The notes: generated by a model not told the origin, from the letters alone. A stretch of 60,000 nt of DNA from Adiantum capillus-veneris (GCA_014529385.2 CM043966.1:92240587-92300586), one strand, 5' to 3'; shown: positions 1 to 11,993, numbered from the stretch's first letter. Made by a program: numbers and translations.

Positions 1-1042
1 ACAAGTGGTATCATTATCAGTTCAGAGTAATAAAGTACCAGTACTAGTGCTAGTACATACTACAGTACCAACATCAGCACCAATTCAGTACTAGCACACC
101 AGTGGCAGTCATACCAGTACATAAGTAGCTTCAATTTAGTATTTATAGTTCACAAATAGTATTAGTACCAGAACCAGTTCAATACCAGTACACAATTAGC
201 AACACGTCATTAGTGCATGATTAAGCCCAAAAATCATTTATTCGGAGTTAAGGACCATATGTAAGGTGAAAAGTGTTAAACCCAATATTCCATATTTCAA
301 TATTTGTTTAGGAATGCGCCACAAATGCCCATATTCTTAATGGAATTCACAACCTCATATTGCTATAAGAACAGCTTAACCAAAATTTCTATAATTCACA
401 TCCCATCTTGACCATATCAATATTCGTTCATCATCCATTATAACCAACCATCCATTCAATGCATTTCATCAGTTATGCCTAAGAACAAAAGACGTCACAG
501 TTCAATAACAATACAGTGCCAGTACACAGTTAGCACCAGTTTGAGTCTCACAAGCAGCCCCAGTACCAGTTCAGTACAGTATTATACACAACCAGTACCA
601 GTCCTAAGACGAGTATATCCCACAAGTGGTAGCAATATAAGTTCAACACAATAACGTACAATAAAATACTAGTACTAGTACGGTATAGTATCAGTACACA
701 AGTAACCCAATATCAGTACATAAGTAGTATCAATTCACAAGTAGTACCGGTTCATTGCAATAATGTACCTATACACAAGTAGTTCCATTTATCTTCACTA
801 AAGTACTAGTATTTGTTTAGTCCAGTACCAGTACCTAAGTAGCACGAGTATAAGTACATAAGTAGTACCAGTGCCAGTGTAGTATATTAAGTACCCTTAC
901 CAACACCAATTCATAGGTGGCATCAGTACGAGTACCAGTTTTAATACCATCACACAAGTAGTACCAGTATCAGTATAGTCATTTTAACACTTTATCCTAG
1001 CAATGTTTGTGTGTGTGTGTGTGTGGTGTGTGTGTGTGTGTG
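1..1042. repeat. AGTACC-rich degenerate repeat, copy 1, ending in a (GT)n tract
   Basis: The segment is built from imperfect short units such as CAGTACCAGTA, ACAAGTAG and TAGTACCAGT, with a less repetitive core around 210-480. The whole segment is closely similar to 14590-15590. Shared landmarks include TTCAGAGTAATAAA near the start, CCATATTTCAATATTTGTT in the middle and ATCCTAGCAATGT followed by a GT microsatellite (1009-1042) at the end. No reading frame is supported. It is probably a dispersed or tandem non-coding repeat, and its identity is unknown. Confidence 0.75.
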
Positions 1043-1177
1043 CCCACCCTTACTCAGGCACCATAACTAATGCGTCTAGTAGGCCCATTAGATATGGGCC
1101 TACTTCCTCAGTAAAAGACTCAGTAATGTAACATCAAACTTGAACCCATGCCATTCTTTTTTACTCAGGACCCTCGT

Positions 1178-2761
1178 TTATTCAGGGGCTAAAAATACAT
1201 TAAAGGAAGAGTAGATAATTAAGTGAAGAATACCTAAACAAGTATGTAGAGCCATTTTAAATGGTCTATTTCTCTTTTTTAATAAAAACTCAACAGCAAT
1301 AAGCCTAAGGTGATCCAGTTTCCAAACAAATATAGTAGAAAAGTTACCAACAATGCAGCTGTCAATAATCAATTCAATGGACACATAATTAGTACGCTTA
1401 GTGAAGGTAATACCATTGACTGTATCTTGTTTTTAAAAGGTGGGTTCAATTGCTAAGCAAGTAGGATAGATATCCAACACCTGCTGGGCAAAGTTGGAAT
1501 TATCAATACTTAATATGTCATCCAAAAATCTAAAGGTATGATTACACCTTATAAGCATAGAGAGTCCTTCTACTTGGGAAGTTTCCCTAATAATCCATTT
1601 ATATTCAGAATGTAAAGGTTACACATAGCGGGGGAACAAGACAATCCCATAGGAATTCCACTTGTTTGACGAAAGCAATGATTACCAAGTACAACGTAGT
1701 AGTGGTTCAAAACCCATTGAATGATTATTTTAAAATGACATTGGGTAATATCCATTCTATATTCCAAATAAATGTGAGAAGCGCCTTACATCTTTTCTTT
1801 TAATAGCGCATATATTTTGAGTTTGTCACTTATCAAATTCAGTCCTATTGTGACATGTTTTGTAATCTTGGAAAAAAGGAAATTGGAGGCATCTAAGATC
1901 CATCAAAAATTGCCTTTATGAATTTTAAATGTTGGAAATAGGATGGGAAGCTTGGTAGTTTCTTCTTGAAATTCTATTTGAGTCATACTTTTATATGTTC
2001 TTTGGATAATAATATCCAGGTTTTCTACAATGTAACAAAATTCATTACTTTTGAGTCAATTTTTAGTTGTTTCAAAGGCAAGATTTTTGCATATGACAGA
2101 TGCTGTGCTCGATGCTTTATCTAAACCTTAAATGAACCATTTTGACTTAAGCTTGCAAAAGGCTAAGGAAAGTTCTGCAGTAAGCCATGTCGACTCAGTG
2201 AGTATTTACTCATGTGGGAGTTGCGAAACTAGACTGGGAAAAGACTTCCTCCAATGTTTTTTTCAATTCTTGTTGAATTGATAACTCCAATTGGAGTTTA
2301 TTGACCAAGTTGGCCAGACATTCGGTAAGTGCTTTGAAAGAAGTATGAGGATTAAATGGTTGAGGAGGTATGTAATTGAGGCCTTTAGACATGAGGATTC
2401 TCGCAAAGTTGTTCTCAATAATAGAAAGATTTGTAGTACAAACATGCCTTCCAACATTTCCAAACTCAACTGTAAACTCATTCCATAAGTAACAATTACA
2501 TGACAACGGTTTTCCTTTCCTAAGCAACTCATTAGAGTATACCAGATGTCGTATGGAATCAATAAATCTCCACCCAATCCTAACTTGGCTGAGTAGATCC
2601 AAATTACCAAATGTAGAGAGAAAGCATTTGTTAAATATAAAACGAGGTGTAAAAAATTCTAAAATTTGGCTGGCAAAGATGCAATGAGCAAAAACTCCAT
2701 GCCCACTGTCCTCTTGAGAAATCAGATGCATTTTGCAAACCTTGTTACATAGTACCTGCAT
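1178..2761 (-). pseudogene. Broken Penelope-like reverse transcriptase
   Basis: On the minus strand the order is N-terminal region, RT core, RT C-terminal part. An opening stretch (2761-2210) contains MSKGLNYIPP, which resembles the conserved 'LSKGLNF.P' segment before the RT of Penelope-like elements. Around 1900-1960 comes a degraded PTFKIHK motif interrupted by a stop. RQTSGIPMGLSCSP lies at about 1630-1680, and FLDDILSIDN, the catalytic F-x-D-D block, at about 1505-1530, followed by a YPTCLAIEPT segment. Motif order and spacing fit a Penelope-type RT better than LTR, LINE or group II intron RTs. Several stops and frame changes show it is dead. No GIY-YIG endonuclease was found downstream, so it is either truncated or from an endonuclease-lacking group. 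Confidence 0.65.
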
Positions 2762-3180
2762 TCATAAATCCAACAAGTGTTAGACATGATATCCTCTTCC
2801 TCTCCCTCTAATCATGCTTCTCGCTTTCCCTCTCCCTCCATATGACTCAGTAGTAGATGTTTATTAAAGGCACCCTAAAAATATCCATACTGAATTTTAC
2901 TCTAATGATTTACCCAAGGATCTTTAGGTTAAATAGTCCCAAGTTTAAAAATTATCACAAGGATATTAACCCAAGGGCAAATTGACAAAGCCAGACTGCC
3001 ACCATTTCCTCATATCACTTAACTATTACTGCATAGTAAGGTGTCATTTAAGGCGCCTCCAAAATATCAACTATTGAATTACCTACTATATTACACCCAA
3101 GACTCCCTAGGTCAATTAGCCCCAGTAAATTATGCCCAAGAATATTTACACACTATCCTTTAGTATCGTGGTCAGGTAAC
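2762..3180. other. Non-coding spacer with a diverged local duplication
   Basis: No coding frame was found. Segments at about 2862-2960 and 3045-3145 resemble each other: both contain AAGGC(A/G)CC followed by AAAATATC, then ATTTAC/ATTACC, CCCAAG and AGGTTAA/AGGTCAATTAG. They are probably an old local duplication. Short C/T-rich stretches lie at 2785-2840. Confidence 0.4.
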
Positions 3181-3489
3181 AGATCCACCCATTTTTACCC
3201 CAGTACTAGTATCCCAGTACATAAGTAACACTAGTACCAGTTCAATACAATACAATACCCATCCTAGTTTCAGTACAAGATAAGTACACTAGTGTCACCA
3301 GTACCAGAACACAAGCCATGATGTTCCAATGTTGAACAATACACAAACAATCTTAGTACCAGAACCTGTTCAGAACAAGCAAATAACTAACACCAGTACC
3401 AACCTTATAAGAAGCCCCAGTACCCGTTCAATATAATACATTGCACAACCAGTACCGGTCCCAAGACCAGTATATCATACAAGTGGCAT
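3181..3489. repeat. AGTACC-rich repeat, partial copy interrupted by the Tat element
   Basis: It resembles 490-640: both contain AAGCCCCAGTACC, ACACAACCAGTACC, AGACCAGTATAT/AGACGAGTATAT and ACAAGTGG. It ends exactly where the 5' LTR of the Tat element begins, and the repeat resumes beyond the 3' LTR at 14581. This shows the element inserted into an existing repeat. Confidence 0.65.
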
Positions 3490-6066
3490 TGATAGCCATT
3501 TTTCGGCTTTCCAAAATTTCCATAGTAAGCTACCTCACCCTATCAAATCACTCAAACATTTTGGTTATCCCTACCATTTCATTGTACATAGGCGTGTGTG
3601 AGTTAGGGGACTTTTCCCATATCTTCTTAAAAACCATTAATTAGCTAGTCACTGGGCTAGTTGAGCCAAAAAAAGAAAAATATAAAAAATATAAGTATAT
3701 TATGGCCCATTTGTGTGTAAATATTTCATTGTATATAGGGCTTAAATAAAAGGATTTTTCATAATTATTTTGGTATTTATTTAAATATTTCTACCTATGG
3801 TGTGTTATTTATGCTATGACTCAACATTACCATATTTTTTCTTACCATTTTGCGTACTCTTTATTCCATATAAAAATATTTTCATGCAAGCTTCTCTTAT
3901 TTTTGGTGTAACTCCATCCCAACAAAAATCGAAAAAAACTAGTTTATTTATGTGTATATTTTTTCCCTATTGTCATTTTTTCCTTCCTACATCTATTCTC
4001 TATTACTCTCATAAATTAGACCACCAAAAATATTCATATTTTTATGGTAGACTTATAATGAGAGAGATTTATTTTGACCCCTTTATATTTTTTCCACCTA
4101 TATTTTTTATATTTGACATGTACATATTTTTTTAGACCCCTCAATATTTGATTTTCTTAGTTATACTATTCACTTATATCATGATCTCAACAATATCTTC
4201 AATTATAGACCTACCAAATAAGGTCAAGGATATGTGGAATGCATGCATGCACCATGGGGAGCTCACTCTTGGAGATATTTAAAAGAATCATCCAAAGAAG
4301 GATCTCACAAGGACCTTGTGCAGTGGAAAAAACAGTCGGTTTTGCTGAATTTTTAAAGATCACATGCTCCCTGAATTTGAAACGGTGATACAAACAAAAG
4401 TTGTAGCTCGTGAGCTGAAATTTCACCTCAAAGTTTTTCATATTTTTTTGAGCTACGAGCTGTGAGCTATGATTTTATTGGGGGACCCCAATTTGCCCAT
4501 GCTATGCAGCCACACTCCCTCTTCCACTTTATCATTTTCCTCTTTCACGCACACTCCTCCCTCTCCTTCCCACTCCCAAACCTGCAACTCCCATGTCCTA
4601 ATTCACCCTTTTCACCATTGCCACATCTCTCACACCTCCATAGCCTTCATCCTACATTTCTACACCCTATGTGTCCCCCTTTCTCTCTACATATATGTCC
4701 ATATTACCATACTCTCTTCAACTTTGTAAAGAACTTCAAAAAATCAGAAAAAATCCAAGGCTAACCTCTGCAAATGAAGGCTTTTATCATGAATTTTCCA
4801 AGGTTTGAAGATAACATAGCTTCATCGACACGCACTACTTCGCCATGCTGTCTGCTTCTTCTTCCGGTGCTGTAAAGAGGTGAATGTCAACTTCTCCATA
4901 GCTTCAATCTCTCTTTACAAGCTCATCCCTTCTCTAACTTTTCTCATCATATGGTGAATGATTTTGTAAATATTTTTTAGTGATAATTACTAACTACTAA
5001 CCACTAATCTTATTGTAAAATGCACCCTCTACTAGAGTAGGCACTCCCAAATTATTCACTCAATCCTCTCTCCTTTCATCCTCAATAATTCTCTTCCCTT
5101 GAGCCCACATCCATGTGACTCAAAGGACAAGAGAGACCCACCCTCATTAAAAAAATATATATATATTCATAATCTTTTATTCCTTCAAATAAACTTGATT
5201 AGGCCTAATCCTAATCGGGGCTTCTAAAACCTATAAATAGAGCGCTTCTCTCCCTTGTAAATCATCACATGATCACACTACACCACACCATTGTCAACAC
5301 ATAACACATCACTCTTCAAGCCTAGTTGTGTAGAGTGTGTGCATTGTGAGTGCTCTATTCCATCACTACACATAGGTGCATGGAGAAGCTTGAAGTTAAG
5401 TATGCTATCTAGAAGAGTGGAGTGATGCTATATTCTGCATCACTCTTGTAGCCTACTCTTATCCATAAATAAGATTTATAGTTTTGGGTGCAATTGTATG
5501 CTGCAACTAAGACTCTTCTCTCCAAATTGACTTGATAAGTTGGCTCATCAGGTGGTTGGAGGTATATTGTCCTTGAAGTTTGTTGTGCCATTTCATGCTT
5601 GGTGGTTTGAAGGCTTGTTGAATTGTTTGCCTAAAAAGTCAATTGTAAGAGGGTACTCGGTGAGAGGGCTCCCGTGACCCTAAGACAATTTGTGTATTGA
5701 CAACAAGGTCAAGTTTTGTGTTGTCTCTCTATTTCTCATCAAGCTTTGTGTGCATCTAGTCTTTAAGGATAAAATTGAATTGCTCAAGTTGATTTGTGCT
5801 CTTACCTCTCTCTGACATGGTGAATGTTTGTGTTTGGTGTGTGTGGCTATCTTGCATTCCCCTCTCTTTGTGCGTTTGAGTACAAGGAGATATCACGTGT
5901 CCTAGTTCGCATCTAAAACTAGGTGGTGCCCCTTTTCTTGTTTGGTTTCTGGCTGTGGGTTGTTGTTGTCTTTGATTGTGGTTGCCCCAGCCCCAATTGA
6001 GCAGCATGGGAGCCTCGAAGGGTTTTTAGAGGCCGCTCTTCTTGTTGCCAGCCCCGGACCGCCTCA
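3490..6066 (+). repeat. 5' LTR of the Tat element
   Basis: It is about 2.58 kb and collinear with 11994-14580 apart from scattered substitutions and small indels. It begins TGATAGCC and ends CCGCCTCA. A TATA box sits at 5232-5239. The small reading frames inside are found in the matching LTR with different stops and are not treated as genes. At about 4403-4470 an imperfect inverted repeat built on AGCTCGTGAGCT and GAGCTACGAGCT could fold into a hairpin; it is also present in the other LTR (about 12908-12975). Confidence 0.9.
5232..5239 (+). promoter_or_regulatory. TATA box of the 5' LTR
   Basis: TATAAATA lies in the context CCTATAAATAGAG, which is repeated at 13748-13755 in the 3' LTR. It lies about 830 bases before the LTR end, the usual place for an LTR retrotransposon promoter. 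The transcription start was not determined. Confidence 0.6.
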
Positions 6067-6657
6067 AATTGGTTCCCCCACGGAGGAAGGCTTGTGTATG
6101 TTTTGTGTAGGTTCAACCTTTAGTATAATCAAGTAGCTTGTACGAATCACGAGAATTTGTATGATCCCTTCATTCCCATTGCAAGGCAAAAGGTACACAT
6201 AATTGTTAGTACTAAGTTGCAATTTCAGCGAGTAATTCGTAGTATTTTAGGTCCTCTTAGGTTGACCGAGATAAACGCTTCAGTAAATCCTTTTATTTTG
6301 CCTCTCATTAGGTACGATCTTAGTTTGGACGTCTATATTTTTGTTTTGTTTTAAGCATTAGGTCATGCATATACAATGGATAATGGCCCAAGAATAGAGG
6401 TTTTCCCCTTTCATTTCACTCCACACATTAGAATAAAGATTGCAATTAGTAGAAAAATCCATTTTCAACAACGTATGGTGTTCATGTTTGGTGCCCAAAG
6501 AGTAGGAGAAATTCTCGCGTCACCAAACCCTGTCATCCTACCTCTTATTGATTATCATATTAGGTCATTTGATGTGAATATTTTTATTTTGTTGTAGAAT
6601 AGATTGCAATTTAGAAAATATTATTGTGTAAATCTTTTAAAGAAAGAAAAAACAAAA
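6067..6657 (+). other. Tat element leader with candidate primer-binding site
   Basis: Directly after the LTR end is AAATTGGTTCCCCCACGG. TGGTTCCCCCACGG at 6070-6083 starts with the TGG expected of a tRNA 3' end complement, but I cannot assign the tRNA. The rest, up to the gag start, holds two short open stretches (6157-6354 and 6376-6597). Both contain similar phrases (ILPLIRY/ILPLIDYH and FDVNIF/LDVYIF), suggesting an internal duplication. No function is recognised. Confidence 0.45.
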
Positions 6658-7398
6658 ATGCATCACTTTGAAATCAATTCAATGGAGAGCCAACGCCAAA
6701 TGTCTGGATATCCTCTTTTCTTTGGAAAGCCTGGAGAGGATGCAGAATTATTTTTAGCAAATTTCAAGATGTCTTGTCATATCAAGAGGATAGTAACTTA
6801 TCAAGAATGTGTAGAGATGTTTGAAGTGGTCCTTAGGAAAGATGCTAGCACTTGGTTTGACTCGTTGCTTGAGGAAGTTAAAGGGAATTACACGAAAATT
6901 GTGAATCATTTCAAGAGATACTTCTTTGATCTCCAAAACACTCAAAAGCTATGGCAAGACATTGTTTCTCATAAGCAAAAAGACTTAGATGACTACTACT
7001 TGTACAAGCAAGAGTTTCTACGTCTTTGGGCTCTATGGATACGAAATGTTGCTAACCTTGGTGATGGTGCAGATTTCCTAAAGAAGGAGAGGTTCATAGC
7101 CGGACTCTTTCCTGACCTTAAGATAAAAGTTGAGGCGGGTGCACCTGCTACCTTTGATGCAGCTAAAACTAGGACTCTTAAGAAATATAGAAAACTCAAG
7201 TGCCTAAGGGGGGAGGTTCCAATAGAAGGTCTTAGACCCAAAGGTAAGTCACAAGCATCGACATCTAGGGAGCTTCTTGAGGTAACGACGGAAGCGATTG
7301 AGAAGTTAAATGAATCTTTAAGCAGCTTGTCACTTCACCTTGCACAAGCTGTAGGTCCAAAGGGACAAGCAAAGAAGTCTGAAGAGCGAGATTCATGA
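6658..7398 (+). CDS. Gag of the Tat element (capsid region)
   Basis: The ATG at 6658 (MHHFEINSMESQ) is the first in frame. The product has about 247 residues. The central part (FFGKPGEDAELFLANF, ASTWFDSLLEE, HFKRYFFDLQNTQKLWQDI, LDDYYLYKQEFLRL) has the pattern of the retrotransposon Gag family: Trp and Phe spacing and the 'Y...F..L' helix that forms the capsid. The C-terminal part is Lys/Ser-rich. The frame closes with TGA at 7396-7398, but the next frame (-1/+2) reads on into the zinc-knuckle and protease region, so Gag and Pol are separated here by a one-base shift. That could be a mutation or a frameshifting site, and a mutation seems likelier given the other breaks. Confidence 0.75.
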   Translation: MHHFEINSMESQRQMSGYPLFFGKPGEDAELFLANFKMSCHIKRIVTYQECVEMFEVVLRKDASTWFDSLLEEVKGNYTKIVNHFKRYFFDLQNTQKLWQDIVSHKQKDLDDYYLYKQEFLRLWALWIRNVANLGDGADFLKKERFIAGLFPDLKIKVEAGAPATFDAAKTRTLKKYRKLKCLRGEVPIEGLRPKGKSQASTSRELLEVTTEAIEKLNESLSSLSLHLAQAVGPKGQAKKSEERDS

Positions 7399-8755
7399 CC
7401 TAGCTAGGAGAGTCTTGCAATTTTGGAATTGCAGTGAGTCTGGACATGGGATGTATAATTGTCCTTGGCCCCATGGGGAGCCAAGGAGACCTAACTTAAA
7501 TTACCCAGTGATGAATGTAGGTGAAGGAACTAGTCAGCAACCACGGCTTCTACAAAGGCCAAATGGAGAAAGACCGCCTCCACAAGGAGTGGAAGGAGTT
7601 CCACCTTTGCCAGACCCAAATGTGCATGTAGTAGAGGTGACAAACTCAAATGAGGTTGACATGGAAGCAAATGGCATTAAGCGTGGCCGAGGAAAAGGTA
7701 AAGAGAAAGAAGGTGTAACATCACAAAGTGACCATGGACGAGAAAAGAAGGCAAAGCAGACCAAGGAAGCTAAGAGGACTCGACGTCGTATCAATCTCCA
7801 AGACTTCCCTCTTGGACATGGTATGGCTCCATACAACCTATTGGAAGACATGAGAGGTAAGGGTCCTGATATCTCATGGCCTCAGTTTCTTGCATTATGC
7901 CCACAAGTTACGAAGGATTTAACGAAAGCAGTTAGCACTAGAACAAAGATAAAAGAGAGTGTTCCTGTTGTAAAAATTGCATATGCTGAAATGAATAAGG
8001 ATATTACACATGTGCTAGATTGTTACATCAAAGGAAGATTAGTTAGGAAAGGTCTAGTGGATGGGGGTGCACAAATTTGCATCATGACAGAGGGACTCAT
8101 GCAAAAACTAGGCATGCACATCCATGAGACACCTGAAATTAAAGTCAAGATGGCAAACAATAGCAAAGCTAGGTGTGTAGGCATTTGTAAAAATGTTTTT
8201 GTAGAGGCCTTTGGCATTAAGAAGGCAGTGGATTTTTATGTTATGTCTACGAAAGGAAATGGTTATCCATTTATCCTAGGGAGACCATGGCTAATGAAAA
8301 TGCAAGCTTTGCAGGATTGGGAGAGTGGAAAGATAATTTGCAGGAATGACAATCATAAGAAGGTTGTCTTTGAAATGAAGGAGCAACACCAAGAGGAGCT
8401 CCATGAAGAATCATCTCAAAGTGAGACGGAGGAAGGCTGGACCGATAGCACTTCAGAAGGAGAAAGTAGCGGCAGCATTACTGAAGAGGAGTCTTCCATC
8501 GAAGTCATGGGGGTAAGGTTTAAGCCAAACAACCAAGAGACCTCTTGCCCAGGTTTGGAAGAGGTAGGTTCCCAAGAAAACCAAAAAGTGGAAGATGAAA
8601 GAATGCTAGAAGGTATGTTATCTACAACACTTACAAAGGATGAAAGAGAGGAGCTCAAAGGTGTGTTAAGAAAGTTTCCTAGGCTTTTTGCTAAAGACTA
8701 CACCGATGTGCATGGAGTAGATGTTGTTCAACACAAAATTGAGTTGAAGCCATAG
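7380..8755 (+). pseudogene. Gag zinc knuckle and aspartic protease of the Tat element
   Basis: An open stretch of about 455 codons follows Gag in another frame. It begins with a damaged CCHC knuckle: WNC..SGH....C is present but the first Cys is replaced by Phe. A Lys/Arg-rich basic linker follows (about 7680-7800). The retropepsin domain has its active site LVDGGAQICIM near 8050 (Asp at 8056) and the later FILGRPWLM near 8270. The D-G-G-A form is usual in Tat/Athila elements. An acidic Ser/Glu-rich linker (about 8385-8510) separates it from RT. The frame is closed by TAG at 8753-8755 just before the conserved start of the RT domain, so pol is interrupted by a nonsense codon. Confidence 0.7.
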
Positions 8756-9247
8756 GCCACACCTAAGGCTCAGAAGCTACGAAGGCTAGGAGTCATCAAG
8801 GAGCAAGCTTTACTCAAGGAGGTAAGAAAGCTTCTAGCAGCAGGTTTCATTTATCCAGTGGAGAATTCAGAGTGGGTCTCTCCCGTTGTTGTCACTCTTA
8901 AGAAAAATGGCAAGTGGAGGGTGTGTGTGGATTACCCTCCACTCAATGAGGCAACAAAAAGAGATCACTTTCCCCTCCCATTTCAAGATGAGATACTAAA
9001 TGAGGTAGCTGGTCATGAGAAGTACATTGTGTGTGATGGCTACTCGAGTTACTTTCAAATAGGTATCGCATTGGAATTTCAGTTGAAAACAACCTTCATC
9101 ACTCCTTGGGATTGTTATGCTTTTAGAGTCATGCCATTTGGACTGACAAATGCTCCTGCAACTTTCCAACGCTTCATGAACATGGTGTTTCAAGCATTCT
9201 TTGGAAAGTCCATTAGGGTTTTTATTCATGATTTTTTGCATTTATAG
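8756..9247 (+). pseudogene. Reverse transcriptase palm of the Tat element, catalytic site mutated
   Basis: The same frame continues after the stop: WVSPVVVTLKKNGKWRVCVDY, the FLDG-type block (here VCDGYSSYFQI) and FRVMPFGLTNAPATFQRFM are classic Ty3/gypsy RT motifs. The catalytic Y/F-x-D-D box near 9224-9232 reads F-I-H-D: the first Asp is His (9227-9229). Immediately afterwards a T-run (9232-9237) shifts the frame, and a TAG ends the reading at 9245-9247. Either change would inactivate the enzyme. Confidence 0.8.
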
Positions 9248-10105
9248 CTCAAAATCATTGCATCTACAAAGGGTAGAAGAAGGTTTAAAGAAGCTCTATG
9301 ACATGGGAGGTCAACTCAACCCCGACAAGTGTCACATAGGTGAGGATGAAGTGATCTTGCTTGGTCACAAGGTTTCCTATAAAGGCATTGAGGTGGATCC
9401 TTCAAAGGCAAAGGCTCTTATTGAGCTCCCATCACCCAAAAATCTCAAAGAGGTCATCTCATTCATTCAAAAGGTGAAGTATATGTCACGCTTTATTCAC
9501 TTAGCTTCGGAGTTGCTTCATCTTTTGCAAAAGTTGACACAACAAGTAGAATTTGCATGGTCTTTTGAGCTTGAAGAGTACTTTTGTAACATTAAAGTCA
9601 TCCTGTCAGAGCTACCAAAACTCATGCCTCCTTGTTGGGAGTACACATTCTTTGTTAGCTTTAGTGTTGGGAAAGAAACAATTGGAGCGGTTTTTCTACA
9701 ACAAGATCCCCATAGTACTCGGATGCAACCCATCTACTTTGCTAGTAGGGTCATGAATGCTTTGGAGAGAGGCTACACGGAGGCAGAACTCATGATTCTT
9801 TCTCTCATGTTTGCGGTGAGAAATTTTAGATCCCACTTGCTACCAAAACCTTTTGTAATTCTCACTGCAGAAAATTTGTTTCCTTGGGTGTCGTCTCAAA
9901 TGAATCTTAGCACTAGGATCTCAAAGTGGATTATGGAATTGCAAGAGTTCCAATACTCTTTCAAGGTAGAAGATAGTGTGCGTGCACAATTGGCATGGAT
10001 CCTTACTTATAGGGTACATGAGAAGGAGATTAAGGTGCCTGAAGTAAATACCCTACCATTGCCACCACCTAAAAGTATTCCTAATGCTTTTACCTTGTTC
10101 TTTGA
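9236..10105 (+). pseudogene. RT thumb and native RNase H of the Tat element
   Basis: Another frame resumes with CIYSSKSLHLQRVEEGL and LNPDKCHIGEDEVILLGHKV, the RT region that follows the catalytic box. Then comes the RNase H connection, YMSRFIHLASELLHLL. The native RNase H follows (FFVSFSVGKETIGAVFLQQ, YFASRVMNALERGYTEAELMIL, FVILTAENLFPWVSS). The usual first catalytic Asp (VSxDAS) is replaced in VSFSVG and the TDH motif reads TAE, consistent with the decayed native RNase H reported for elements that acquired a second one. Confidence 0.75.
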
Positions 10106-11965
10106 TGGAGCTTTTCGATGAGTCACAGGAAAAGCAGGGGGAGGGCTAGTATTGTCAACCCAAGTGGAGAGGTGATCATGAAAGAGAAGGTCAATCTACG
10201 AGGTTCAACTAGCAACAATGAAGCAGAATATAACACACTACTTCATGGTTTAAAGATATGCATTGGCCAAGGTATACAACGTCTCATGGTAAAAGGGGAT
10301 GCACTTCTCATTGTGAAGCAAATTTTAGGCATTTGGGCATGCAAGAATGAAAGCCTAAGGACAAAAGTTCATGCCATTCGTAGGATGTTTAATCAGTTTG
10401 AAGAAGTGCAACTATATCATATTCCTAGGAAACAAAATGAAGATGCCGATTTACTTGCACAACAAGCAGTTACATGTGTCGAGAAAGAAGTGCGGGTCAT
10501 CATGGTGGCAGCAGCTGTCAAGCAACCGAGATACCAGGTATTGGAGTCATTGACTCCCATTATTAGCTACATTTTGGAGGGTGAGTTTCCACAAGACTTC
10601 ACGAAGGCTCAGAAGAGGAGACTCATGAAAAAGGCAAGCGCGTATCTCTTCCTAGAAGGATCCCTCTATCAAAGAGGGAAGGATCAAGTGTGCAGAAGAG
10701 TACCAACTATCAAGGAGATTCCAGCCATTCTAAAAGGGTTGCATGAAGAGTCATGTGGTGGTCATTTTGCCCAAGAGTTAACTGTGAAGAATATTTTGCT
10801 TGCGGGGTATGTTTGGCCAAGTCTGCATATGGATGTCCAACATTGGTGTAAAAGTTGTCACAATTGTCAGGTAAATGGGAATAGAAGATTGGTTTATGAT
10901 CCAAGGCAAATCGTGCTTGCAAATGGACCCTTTGAAAAGTGGGGCATTGATGCTATGGGTCCTCTCCCTAGGACAAAAAATGGTAAACTCTACATTCTAG
11001 TGGCTGTAGACTATATGACTAGGTGGGTGGAAGCACAAAGTGTGGCAAAGGTAAATGAGAGGACAGTGAGCAAATTCGTCTACACTCACATTTGTTGTAG
11101 ATTTGGCACACCTTTGGAGATTGTTTCTGATAATGGTCCAGGGTTTAGAAAGGGCTTGCTCACAGAAGTCTGTGAAGAACTTCACATTCTACATCGTCAT
11201 AGTACACCCTACTATCCCCAATCAAATGGTTTGGTAGAAAAAGCTAATGGTGTCATTGCAGGCATCATTAGAAAGATGGTGAAAAACAAGACAAAGTTGT
11301 GGGATGACTTCTTGGATGGTGCCTTGTGGGCGTATCGAACCACATATAGGGAATCCACGGAGTTCACACCATTTCACTTGGTCTATGGTCAAGAGGCTTT
11401 ACAACCAATTGAGCTCAACATTCCAACAATGCGACTTCATGGCAAAGAAACACAAGATGATCAAGAAGCATGGATGGATCGACTTCTTACCTTAGTTGAG
11501 CTTGAGTGGAAAAGAGAAGCAGCATACGAGTGCTACAAGAGGAAAGCCACACAGACGAAGGAAAAGCTTGACAAGAAACTGAAGGACAAAGGCATCAATG
11601 AAGGAGATCTTGTGCTAAGGTATGACAATCGACTCGATAATCATTTTGATGCCAAATGTGAAACTAGATGGCAGGGGCCATACATAGTTAAGAAGTCTTT
11701 CAATTCAAGTTACTATCAACTTATGGACTTGAATGGAAAAGAGCACTCTAGGAAGGTAAATGGTTATCGCTTGAAGCCCTATTTGAGTCGCCTTCTACCA
11801 AAGGATCTACCAAAGATCTGTCAAAGGGCAGCTGTCTCATGTAAGTATTGTTACATGAAGCATGAGTGTGACTCGAGCCAAAATGCTGAGGGGCCAAACA
11901 ATGAAGATCTTGTCAACGACTCTGAAGTACTCTCTTTTGAAAAGATGCTTTATAATGGTACATGA
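10086..11965 (+). pseudogene. Second (archaeal-type) RNase H and integrase of the Tat element
   Basis: The second RNase H begins with TLFFDGAF (10093-10116), is cut by TGA at 10119-10121 and a frame change near 10150, then continues open to 11965. Its motifs are FDGA, STSNNEAEYNTLLHGLK, LMVKGDALLIVKQI and NEDADLLAQQAV: the D-E-D-D set of an RNase HI. The integrase follows: zinc finger GGHFAQELT...CKSCHNCQ, core WGIDAMGPLP, SDNGPGF and NGLVEKANG giving D-D-E, and the C-terminal GPYIVKK module. About 50 extra residues follow. This order identifies the Tat lineage. The integrase itself looks undamaged although the upstream pol is broken. Confidence 0.85.
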
Positions 11966-11977
11966 ATATACCATCAT

Positions 11978-11993
11978 CCTGGGGGAGGGCTAT
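11978..11993 (+). promoter_or_regulatory. Polypurine tract of the Tat element
   Basis: TCCTGGGGGAGGGCTAT lies directly before the 3' LTR start TGATAGCC (11994). The purine run GGGGGAGGG is the expected primer for plus-strand synthesis. It also lies just after the end of the integrase frame. Confidence 0.75.

Noticed and set aside
4462-4764. Pro/His/Ser-rich frame in the Tat LTR, repeated at 12967
   Set aside because: It is conserved only because both LTRs share the sequence; the C/T-rich composition produces it and no start context or domain supports it.
7534-7851. Minus-strand frame across the Tat gag-protease linker
   Set aside because: It lies opposite a clear gag-protease reading and has no recognisable domain.
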